NCBI GenBank assembly: GCA_016932375.1
Contig: JAFGDA010000028.1
Location: forward strand, 1 to 6,903
Reading direction: 5' to 3'
Origin: Actinomycetota bacterium
Lineage (GTDB): Bacteria; Actinomycetota; Humimicrobiia; Humimicrobiales; Humimicrobiaceae
Length of the DNA: 6,903 nt
Made by a program: the position numbers and the translations under genes
Shown here: piece after piece, positions 1 to 5,830 of the stretch
Layout of the letters: each line of letters opens with the position of its first letter
Numbering within the stretch: position 1 is the first letter of the stretch
Notes under the pieces: model-generated
Databases searched by the model: none
What the model saw: only the letters and a program-made list of their open reading frames with translations
Told to the model about the DNA's origin: nothing

Positions 1-1025
1 CCGGTTATGACATTGAGGGCGAAGCAATGAATATTGCCAGATACCGTAATATAATAGATAAAATCGCCCCTGACTACAGGGAAGCAGTCAGGCATTCAGA
101 CCTTGTAATAATTGCTACTCCGGTAGGAAAAATAGTGGAAGTTGTTGATTCAATAAAAAACCATTTAAAAAAAGGCGCCATTATAACTGATGTCGGGAGC
201 GCAAAGAAAAAAATCGTAAAAAAGGTAAACAGTATGCTTCCGCCTGATGTTTATTTTATTGGCGGGCATCCAATGGCCGGTTCGGAAAATGAAGGCGTCC
301 TGAACGCAAAACCTGATCTTTTCAAAAACGCTTTTTATATCCTGACACCAACAGATGCAACAGTTTCAGAGCATCTTGTTGCACTGCATAACCTTTTCAG
401 CAAACTCGGGGCAAGGGTAATATCGATAAGCCCCGGAGAACATGATGAGAACGTTGCGCTTATAAGTCATTTGCCACATGTTCTTTCAACAAATCTTGTA
501 ACAATGGTCGATGACAGGCAAAAAAAGCTAAAAAACCTTTTTAAATTATGTGCAGGGGGATTCAGGGATATGACAAGGATTGCAGCAGCCAATTCTAAAA
601 TGTGGCTTGATGTGAGTCTCGAAAACAAGGAGGAGCTTGTCAAATCCCTAAAACTATATATTGAATACCTCAAAAATTTCAAGGACAATCTCCAGAAAAT
701 GGATGAAAATTTTATCAGGGAGCATTATCTAAAAGCACAGAAAGCAAGGATAAACCTCCCAAAATATGTAGAAAAGGATATTTCAAAATTATATGAAATA
801 AAAGTCGCAATCACGGATAAAAAGGGCGTATTAAGCGAGATAACCCTTATAATAAGTTCCCATGGTATAAATATCGAGGATATTTCCATTTTTCATTCAA
901 CTGAATTCTCAGGGGGAGGAATACTGAAAATCCTTGTCCAGGGTGAAGATTCCGGACAAATAGCATACAAAGCTATTAAGGAAGCCGGTTATGATGTATC
1001 TGTAAAAAAAGTCCTCGGTGAATAA
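1..1025 (+). CDS. tyrA: Prephenate dehydrogenase with C-terminal ACT domain, 5'-truncated
   Basis: TyrA oxidatively decarboxylates prephenate to 4-hydroxyphenylpyruvate with NAD(P)+ in tyrosine synthesis, in the cytoplasm. The reading frame is open from base 3 to the stop at 1023-1025, so the ATG at 27 is only an internal methionine; the residues before it (GYDIEGEA) fit the end of the second Rossmann strand. The GxGxxG dinucleotide motif lies upstream of the window. Visible family motifs are IIATPVG (about base 108), TDVGSAK (about 189), HPMAGSE (267-287), HDENVALISHLPH (about 441-479) and GGFRDMTRIAA (about 558-590). From about base 790 the tail (EIKVAITDKKGVLSEI and on) is a typical ACT domain, as in Bacillus-type TyrA, which suggests feedback control by an aromatic amino acid. 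Its stop lies 2 bp before aroA. Family assignment is firm; the choice of NAD or NADP and of prephenate versus arogenate cannot be made because the N-terminus is missing. Confidence 0.95.
   Translation, partial: GYDIEGEAMNIARYRNIIDKIAPDYREAVRHSDLVIIATPVGKIVEVVDSIKNHLKKGAIITDVGSAKKKIVKKVNSMLPPDVYFIGGHPMAGSENEGVLNAKPDLFKNAFYILTPTDATVSEHLVALHNLFSKLGARVISISPGEHDENVALISHLPHVLSTNLVTMVDDRQKKLKNLFKLCAGGFRDMTRIAAANSKMWLDVSLENKEELVKSLKLYIEYLKNFKDNLQKMDENFIREHYLKAQKARINLPKYVEKDISKLYEIKVAITDKKGVLSEITLIISSHGINIEDISIFHSTEFSGGGILKILVQGEDSGQIAYKAIKEAGYDVSVKKVLGE
1017..1021 (+). promoter_or_regulatory. Ribosome-binding site of aroA inside the end of tyrA
   Basis: GGTGA lies 6 nt before the aroA ATG at 1028 and falls within the last tyrA codons. 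Together with the 2-bp gap between stop and start it suggests translational coupling of the two genes. Confidence 0.6.
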
Positions 1026-1027
1026 TT

Positions 1028-2314
1028 ATGGAAATTTATGGAATAAATCATTTAAATGGAAACATAAAGGCGCCGCCTGATAAGTCAATCTCTCACCGGA
1101 GCGCCATAATATCTGCATTGTCAAACCAGGATGTTTTTATTGAAAACTTCCTTATGTCAGAGGATTGTCTTAAAACTCTTGAGGTCCTTACATGTCTCGG
1201 GGTTGAAATAGAAAAAGAAAACAGCAACCTTATAATAAAAGGGAAAGGCATAAAGAGTTTCAGGGAGCCGGAAACGGTACTGTACGTTGGAAATTCAGGG
1301 ACCACCATAAGGTTAATGTCCGGGGTTCTCTCAGCATGTAACTTTATGTCAGTCCTGAGCGGGGACAGCTCCATAAACTCAAGGCCGATGGAGAGGATTA
1401 TTGAACCTCTTTCAGGTATGGGTGCTTCCATTTACGGGAGAAGTAAAAACAGCAGGGCCCCACTGGTTATTATTGGTAATAGTGAACTAAAAGGTAAAAA
1501 ATTTAATATGGGTATTTCAAGTGCACAGGTAAAGTCATGTTTGGCCCTTGCAGGATTATATGCCGAAGGAAAAACCGAAATCATCCAGCCCGCGGTCTCA
1601 AGGGATCATACCGAGAGGATGCTTGAATATTTCGGTGCTGATATAAAATATGATGGAAGGCATACAAAAATAATACCGGGTAAAGAACTTACTGCAAGGA
1701 ATATTTATATTCCCGGGGATATTTCTTCAGCTGCCTTTATTATTGTTGCAACCATGATACTGAAGAATTCACATACGGTCTTAAGTGATGTAGGAATAAA
1801 TCCAACCAGGAGTTTTTTACTTGAAATATTAAGTGAAATGGGCGGTAACCTGAAAATTAAAAATAAAAAAATTGCAGGAAATGAGCCCATGGCTGATATA
1901 GAGGTATTTTCAAGCAGGCTCAGGGCAGTGTCTATTGATAAAAGCATGATCCCAAATATAATAGACGAGATACCAATTTTATGTGTGGCTGCAGCTATGG
2001 CAGATGGGACCAGTTATATTAGAGGTGCACAAGAGCTGAGGCATAAGGAAAGTGACAGGATTGCTGCCATATCAAACCAGTTTTCAGCAATGGGGGTAGA
2101 AATTGCAGAGGAGCCTGACGGCTTAATAATTAACGGAAACAGGAATTTGAAGGTCAGGGGAGGAATTGTCCAGAGTATGGGAGACCACCGGATAGCGATG
2201 TCCCTTGCGGTCCTGGCGATGCTTTCGGAAGAGAAGGTTACGGTCATGGATTCTGATTGCATAAATACATCATTTCCAAGTTTTAAATATATTATAAAGA
2301 AACTGGCAGGTTAA
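1028..2314 (+). CDS. aroA: 3-phosphoshikimate 1-carboxyvinyltransferase (EPSP synthase)
   Basis: AroA transfers the enolpyruvyl group of phosphoenolpyruvate to shikimate 3-phosphate, the sixth step of the shikimate pathway, in the cytoplasm. The 428-aa length is normal. Substrate-binding signatures are complete: DKSISHRS (residues 18-25, with K19 and R24), GNSGTTIRL (88-96), SRPME (118-122), SSAQVKS (164-170), the catalytic Asp/Glu in DEIP (313-316), RHKESDR (338-344) and GDHRIA (385-390). GNSGTTIRL has Leu where the E. coli enzyme has Pro101, and SSAQVKS matches class II-like enzymes, but the glycine equivalent to E. coli Gly96 is kept. The ATG at 1028 is supported by GGTGA 6 nt upstream and by family alignment. 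It follows tyrA by 2 bp, so the two pathway enzymes are probably co-translated. Confidence 0.97.
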   Translation: MEIYGINHLNGNIKAPPDKSISHRSAIISALSNQDVFIENFLMSEDCLKTLEVLTCLGVEIEKENSNLIIKGKGIKSFREPETVLYVGNSGTTIRLMSGVLSACNFMSVLSGDSSINSRPMERIIEPLSGMGASIYGRSKNSRAPLVIIGNSELKGKKFNMGISSAQVKSCLALAGLYAEGKTEIIQPAVSRDHTERMLEYFGADIKYDGRHTKIIPGKELTARNIYIPGDISSAAFIIVATMILKNSHTVLSDVGINPTRSFLLEILSEMGGNLKIKNKKIAGNEPMADIEVFSSRLRAVSIDKSMIPNIIDEIPILCVAAAMADGTSYIRGAQELRHKESDRIAAISNQFSAMGVEIAEEPDGLIINGNRNLKVRGGIVQSMGDHRIAMSLAVLAMLSEEKVTVMDSDCINTSFPSFKYIIKKLAG

Positions 2315-2322
2315 ATTACAGC

Positions 2323-2337
2323 ATCCTGTTTAAGGAT
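2323..2337 (+). promoter_or_regulatory. Small hairpin covering the cmk ribosome-binding site
   Basis: ATCCT (2323-2327) and AGGAT (2333-2337) are perfect reverse complements around a 5-nt loop. The right arm contains most of the AAGGA (2332-2336) that is the only Shine-Dalgarno-like sequence before the cmk ATG, at a rather long spacing of 11 nt. The aroA stop (2312-2314) lies 8 nt before the stem, so a ribosome finishing aroA would reach it. The stem is only 5 bp and a regulatory effect is inference. Confidence 0.35.
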
Positions 2338-2347
2338 AAAAATAATT

Positions 2348-3052
2348 ATGAGTGATAAAAAAAATATTATTACGATTGACGGACCTGCGGGGAGCGGCAA
2401 GAGTACCATTGCCAAGATACTTGCAAGGGAACTAAGATTCAATTATATCGACACGGGGGCAATGTACCGGGCAATAACCCTTCTGGCTATAAGGAATGGA
2501 GTGGACCCTGAAGATGAGGAAACGATAGTAGGTCTTGCAAAAAAATCCGTTATTAAACTGGACAGTTCATCTGCAGATGAAAACAGCTACACTTCCATAA
2601 ACCTCAATAATGAGAATGTTACAATGGATATAAGAAGCGCTGAGGTAGGGGCGGCGGTATCAATAGTATCTAAGCTTTCAGGCGTCAGGAAGCATCTTGT
2701 TGAAATACAAAGGAGCCTGACTTCCAATGGAAACGCAATCCTTGAAGGCAGGGATACTGGTAGCGTGGTCTGTCCCAATGCAATACTGAAAATATACCTG
2801 ACTGCGAGCCTTAAGGAGAGGATAAAAAGGAGGAAGCTCCAGCTGAAAGGAAAGGGGCAGGCATCCGATGATGCAGCAATTAAAAGGGAGATTCAAAACA
2901 GGGACAGGATTGACAGCACCAGGAAGGACAGCCCGCTAATTATCCCTGAAAACGGGGTAATAATAGATACTTCAAAAATGGCCATAAAAGAAGTGGTTGA
3001 AAAAATAAAAAATTTATACAATGAGCGCACTGATTTTAAAAACAAAGCATAA
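2348..3052 (+). CDS. cmk: Cytidylate kinase
   Basis: CMP/dCMP kinase phosphorylates (d)CMP with ATP to give (d)CDP, recycling nucleotides from RNA and phospholipid turnover in the cytoplasm. The 234-aa length is normal for the bacterial family. Visible features are the P-loop GPAGSGKST (residues 12-20), the CMP-site motif YIDTGAMYRA (33-42), a short CMP-binding insert with poorly conserved sequence (about 60-110), EGRDTGSVVCP (133-143, matching the family's GRDIGTVV) and the lid/catalytic segment RDRIDSTRKDSPL (185-197). The ATG at 2348 places the P-loop at the usual distance from the N-terminus. It lies 33 bp after aroA and overlaps plsC by 32 bp. The cmk-plsC-ispH order is a common Gram-positive-type arrangement. 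Assignment is firm. Confidence 0.96.
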   Translation: MSDKKNIITIDGPAGSGKSTIAKILARELRFNYIDTGAMYRAITLLAIRNGVDPEDEETIVGLAKKSVIKLDSSSADENSYTSINLNNENVTMDIRSAEVGAAVSIVSKLSGVRKHLVEIQRSLTSNGNAILEGRDTGSVVCPNAILKIYLTASLKERIKRRKLQLKGKGQASDDAAIKREIQNRDRIDSTRKDSPLIIPENGVIIDTSKMAIKEVVEKIKNLYNERTDFKNKA

Positions 3053-3680
3053 CAGGCCTTATTATTTTCTTTACATAATTGTCAGGGCAATCTTGAGGAT
3101 GATATTTAAGGTTCTTTACAGGGTGCAGGTATCCGGAACCGGTAAAATCCCTCCTGATGGTAGGCTCATACTTTGCGCCAATCACCTGAGCTACCTGGAC
3201 CCTGTTTTAATAGCCGCCTATATACCGAGATACCTTTACTATATGGCAAAAAAAGAGTTGTTTTCAAATAGTTTTTTAGGAAACATTGTCACTTTTTTTA
3301 ATGCATTTCCTGTAAACAGGGATACTGCTGACCGGAGGACTATCAGGACCTCTATTGAAGTGCTTGCAGACGAAAACATTCTTGGGATTTTCCCGGAAGG
3401 CTCAAGGTCTTCTGACGGAATAATAAAGGATCCCAAAAAGGGCGTGGGCTTTATTTCTGTATTATCTGGAGCCCCTGTTCTTCCTGTTGCAATATCCGGA
3501 ACGAACATGATTGTCCAGAAACCCAGAAAAAGGCTTTTTTTCCCCAAGGTAAAAATGATAATAGGTGATGTAATCAATACTTCTGATATCATTAAAAAAT
3601 ATGAAAGAAAAAATGCCATTGACCTGATATCAAAAATGACAATGGAATCAATAAGCAGCCTGTATAATAAATTAAAATAG
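3021..3680 (+). CDS. plsC: 1-acyl-sn-glycerol-3-phosphate acyltransferase (PlsC family)
   Basis: This enzyme acylates the sn-2 position of lysophosphatidic acid to form phosphatidic acid at the inner face of the cytoplasmic membrane. The four acyltransferase blocks are present: NHLSYLD (residues 54-60, the catalytic H-x4-D with H55 and D60), FNAFPVNRD (93-101), FPEGSRS (124-130) and LPVAISGT (154-161). A hydrophobic, basic N-terminus (about 13-33) may contact the membrane. At 219 aa it is of usual length. The ATG at 3021 lies inside cmk, giving a 32-bp overlap, and has no clear Shine-Dalgarno sequence; a TTG at 3093 or ATG at 3099 are alternative starts that would remove the overlap but also most of the hydrophobic N-terminus. 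Family is firm; exact acceptor and acyl-donor preference cannot be read from sequence. Confidence 0.9.
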   Translation: MSALILKTKHNRPYYFLYIIVRAILRMIFKVLYRVQVSGTGKIPPDGRLILCANHLSYLDPVLIAAYIPRYLYYMAKKELFSNSFLGNIVTFFNAFPVNRDTADRRTIRTSIEVLADENILGIFPEGSRSSDGIIKDPKKGVGFISVLSGAPVLPVAISGTNMIVQKPRKRLFFPKVKMIIGDVINTSDIIKKYERKNAIDLISKMTMESISSLYNKLK

Positions 3681-3684
3681 CACC

Positions 3685-3747
3685 ATGTTTATAAAGTTCA
3701 GGGAAATATTTATGAAAGGTATAATAAATGTTTTTTTATTGCCTTAA
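3685..3747 (+). CDS. Possible short leader ORF before ispH (20 codons, or 11 from an internal ATG)
   Basis: In the 91-bp gap between plsC and ispH an open frame runs from ATG 3685 to TAA 3745-3747. The first ATG has no ribosome-binding site, but the in-frame ATG at 3712 has AGGGA (3700-3704) 7 nt upstream and would give the 11-residue peptide MKGIINVFLLP. Its last sense codon and stop (CCTTAA) are exactly the left arm of the hairpin that covers the ispH ribosome-binding site. There is no homology evidence; in AT-rich DNA such an ORF can occur by chance, so this is a candidate only. Confidence 0.22.
   Translation: MFIKFREIFMKGIINVFLLP
3697..3725 (+). promoter_or_regulatory. Candidate internal promoter for ispH
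   Basis: A perfect TATAAT (3720-3725) lies 17 bp after a poor -35 element (TTCAGG, 3697-3702; 3 of 6 matches to TTGACA). Transcription would begin about 3731-3733, giving a leader of roughly 40 nt that contains the hairpin at 3742-3758. In AT-rich sequence a lone TATAAT is weak evidence. Confidence 0.28.
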
Positions 3748-3758
3748 GAAGTTTAAGG
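3742..3758 (+). promoter_or_regulatory. Hairpin covering the ispH ribosome-binding site
   Basis: CCTTAA (3742-3747) and TTAAGG (3753-3758) form a perfect 6-bp inverted repeat with a GAAGT loop. The right arm holds most of AAGGA (3755-3759), the best Shine-Dalgarno match before the ispH ATG, 12 nt upstream. No T-run follows the stem on either strand, so it is not a rho-independent terminator. The nonamer GTTTAAGGA here (3751-3759) also occurs at the equivalent place before cmk (2328-2336). Confidence 0.4.
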
Positions 3759-3771
3759 AAATAGATCGAGT

Positions 3772-4617
3772 ATGAAAGTAATAACAGTAAAAGGATCCGG
3801 TTATTGTTTTGGTGTAAAAAGGGCATTAAAAATAGTAGATAAAATACTGAGTGAAAAAAAAAGCCCTGCCAGGGTCTATACGCTTGGCTCAATAATACAT
3901 AATCCCGGTGTAGTAAAAAAACTTTCAATTAGAGGTTTAATCTCAATAAATGATTTATCGGAAATGGAGCCGGGCAGTACTTTTATAGTAAGGTCCCATG
4001 GCATGCCTCCAGGGCTCATAGATAAAATTAAGGCGAGCGGTGTAAAAGTGATAGATGCTACATGCCCATTTGTGAAAAATGCACATATGAAAGCAAGGCA
4101 TCTTGGGAAAAATGGTTATTTTGTTGTAGTTATAGGAGATGAAAACCATCCCGAGGTAATTGGAATCAAGGACCATGTATCGCCCGTAAAAAGCATAGTT
4201 GCAAAAAGCGTGGATGACCTGGATAAAATAAATATAGGGACAAAAACAGGTGTGGTTGTACAGACCACCCAGACCACTGAAAAGTTAAAAGAAATAACAG
4301 GTGCCCTGGTAGAGAGATGCAGCGAGCTCCTTATATACAACACAATTTGTGATACAACAAAAAAAAGGCAGGATTATACAAGGCAGGTGGCGGAAAGTTC
4401 GGATGTAATGATTATTGTAGGTGGTAAAAATAGTGCAAATACCACTCATCTTGCCGATATTGCCCGTTCTGTAAACCCTGAAACATACCATATTGAAAAT
4501 CAAAAAGAACTTGAAAAATCATGGTTTTCTGGAGCAAAAACTGTTGGCGTTAGCGGGGGTGCTTCAACACCTGAAGAAGATATCCTGAAGGTAAAAAAAG
4601 CTCTCAAGGGCCTGTGA
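3772..4617 (+). CDS. ispH: 4-hydroxy-3-methylbut-2-enyl diphosphate reductase (IspH/LytB)
   Basis: IspH is the last enzyme of the MEP isoprenoid pathway. It reductively dehydroxylates HMBPP to IPP and DMAPP using a [4Fe-4S] cluster, in the cytoplasm. The three cluster cysteines are C12 (GYCFGVKRA), C98 (DATCPFV) and C193 (NTICDTT). Substrate and proton-relay residues are also present: H42 in IHNPGVV, H76 in RSHGMPP, H126 and E128 in ENHPEV, TQTT (166-169), NSAN (220-223) and S265 in GGASTPE. At 281 aa it is a normal-length, single-domain enzyme with no S1 ribosomal protein fusion at the C-terminus. The ATG at 3772 puts C12 exactly where other IspH proteins have it. It is preceded by a hairpin over its ribosome-binding site and followed after 4 bp by the DUF512 gene. 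Confidence 0.97.
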   Translation: MKVITVKGSGYCFGVKRALKIVDKILSEKKSPARVYTLGSIIHNPGVVKKLSIRGLISINDLSEMEPGSTFIVRSHGMPPGLIDKIKASGVKVIDATCPFVKNAHMKARHLGKNGYFVVVIGDENHPEVIGIKDHVSPVKSIVAKSVDDLDKINIGTKTGVVVQTTQTTEKLKEITGALVERCSELLIYNTICDTTKKRQDYTRQVAESSDVMIIVGGKNSANTTHLADIARSVNPETYHIENQKELEKSWFSGAKTVGVSGGASTPEEDILKVKKALKGL

Positions 4618-4624
4618 AATTTTG
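4606..4624 (+). promoter_or_regulatory. Ribosome-binding site and TTG start of the DUF512 gene
   Basis: AAGGG (4606-4610), inside the end of ispH, lies 11 nt before TTG 4622-4624. The frame is closed by a TAA at 4592-4594, and the first in-frame ATG comes only at codon 39, after the essential cysteine motif. TTG is therefore the only standard start codon that keeps the motif, and the long spacing resembles that of cmk and ispH. Confidence 0.6.
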
Positions 4625-5764
4625 TATAAAATAAGGACCTGTAGAAATAAATGTATTTTTTGTTTTGTGAACCAGCTTCCCCCTGGCCTGAGGCCTTCCC
4701 TTTATATCCGGGATGATGATTACCTGCTATCCTATATGTATGGAAATTTCATAACCCTGACAAACCTAACTCATAGCGATATCGAAAAGATTATAAAAAC
4801 CGGATTAAGCCCACTTTATATCTCCGTTCACAGCCTTGATAAGGGAATAAGGAGAAAGTTATTCGGGCTTAAAAAAGATGACAGGGGACCGGATTACCTG
4901 AAGATCTTGGATAAGGCAGGTATCGAAACACACATACAAATCGTCCTCGTGCCGGGCATAAATGATGGGTTATCCTTGATAAATACATTAAGGGAACTGG
5001 AAGGTGTATATAAAAACATACTTTCAATAGGTATAGTGCCCGTTGGCATAACAGGATACAATAAAAATATCGAGATAGGGGCTGTCAACCAGGATAAAGC
5101 AAAGGAAACAATCAAGATTGTTGATGAATTCAGGTCCTGCACCAAAGGAATTAAACTATCCGGTAATACCTGCGTTTCAGACGAATTTTTCCTCCTTGCT
5201 GGAAATAATTTCCCTTCAAAAAAATATTATGGAGACTATTACCAGATAGAAAACGGGATTGGAAAAAGCAGGGATTTCCTGGAAGAAGTAAAAAATTTTT
5301 TTAAACCGGTGAAATTGGACAATCTTTTACAGGATTGCACTTTAAAAGGAATACCTTCAACCGGCAGGAAAAAAATTCTTATCATAACATCTGAATATGG
5401 GCTTGCGGTAATAAGGAATGCACTTGATATTATTTATAAAAATATCTCCGGGAAGAATGATAAATTAAGGGAGCATGGTATTCCGGTTAATATACTTGCA
5501 ATAAAAAACAGGTTTCTCGGAGGAAATATAAAAATAACAGGTCTCCTTTCCGGAAAAGATATAATAGATGGTATTTTGCAGTTAACAGCAGTGGCAAAAA
5601 CCCATAACTTTAAAAATATCATTGTTCCGGATTGTATCCTGAACAGTGATTTTCTTACAATCGATGGATATACTGCCCGGGATATAAAAAAAACTGTACA
5701 GGGAATTAGATTTATCCCTGAAAAGGGTCCTGATATGGTAAAGGCAATATTGGATTTGCAATAA
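4622..5764 (+). CDS. Radical SAM protein of the DUF512 family, lacking the usual N-terminal PDZ domain
   Basis: The physiological reaction of this family is not established as far as I know; its members occur mainly in anaerobes. The radical SAM cluster motif C7-x3-C11-x2-C14 (TCRNKCIFCF) starts almost at the N-terminus, followed by the family block QLPPGLRPSLYIRDDDY (residues 18-34) and GNFITLTNL (41-49). Further radical SAM barrel segments are LSPLYISVH (62-70), IQIVLVPGIND (105-115) and SIGIVPVGITGY (135-146). Later family blocks are SDEFFLLAG (186-194) and QIENGIG (208-214), then the DUF512 domain proper with NRFLGGNIKITGLLSGKDI (296-314) and a conserved DGYT near 348-351. Known relatives usually carry a PDZ-like domain of about 60-70 residues before the cysteines; here ispH ends 4 bp upstream and leaves no room for it. 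The 380-aa length fits that loss. It is probably co-transcribed with ispH, and translation must begin at TTG. Confidence 0.88.
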   Translation: MYKIRTCRNKCIFCFVNQLPPGLRPSLYIRDDDYLLSYMYGNFITLTNLTHSDIEKIIKTGLSPLYISVHSLDKGIRRKLFGLKKDDRGPDYLKILDKAGIETHIQIVLVPGINDGLSLINTLRELEGVYKNILSIGIVPVGITGYNKNIEIGAVNQDKAKETIKIVDEFRSCTKGIKLSGNTCVSDEFFLLAGNNFPSKKYYGDYYQIENGIGKSRDFLEEVKNFFKPVKLDNLLQDCTLKGIPSTGRKKILIITSEYGLAVIRNALDIIYKNISGKNDKLREHGIPVNILAIKNRFLGGNIKITGLLSGKDIIDGILQLTAVAKTHNFKNIIVPDCILNSDFLTIDGYTARDIKKTVQGIRFIPEKGPDMVKAILDLQ

Positions 5765-5783
5765 AAAAGGAATAAAAATAAAA

Positions 5784-5813
5784 TTAACCGGCATTGTGAA
5801 TTGATTGTATAAT
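5784..5813 (+). promoter_or_regulatory. Candidate promoter for der
   Basis: TATAAT (5808-5813) stands 18 bp after TTAACC (5784-5789; 4 of 6 matches to TTGACA). Transcription would start about 5819-5821, directly before ATG 5822. No Shine-Dalgarno sequence precedes any of the candidate der starts, so a leaderless or nearly leaderless transcript is possible. The rest of the gap after the DUF512 stop shows no terminator-like hairpin. Confidence 0.35.
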
Positions 5814-5830
5814 TATGTAAAATGATGATT

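Noticed and set aside
27..29. ATG at 27 as the true start of tyrA
   Set aside because: The frame is open upstream to the window edge, and a start here would leave the enzyme without its dinucleotide-binding GxGxxG motif.
1286..1318. AroA active-site loop suggesting inhibitor insensitivity
   Set aside because: The key glycine of the GNSGTT loop is retained; sequence alone does not support a claim.
3239..3619. Minus-strand open frame of 126 codons opposite plsC
   Set aside because: It is the antisense of the conserved acyltransferase motifs; no independent start signal or domain is visible.
3731..3758. Rho-independent terminator between plsC and ispH
   Set aside because: The T-run lies before the stem on the plus strand and there is no T-run after it on either strand.
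4429..4440. IspH NSAN in place of E. coli NSSN as a possible active-site defect
   Set aside because: Small residues at the middle position are, to my knowledge, common in Gram-positive-type IspH; the flanking Ser and Asn are kept.
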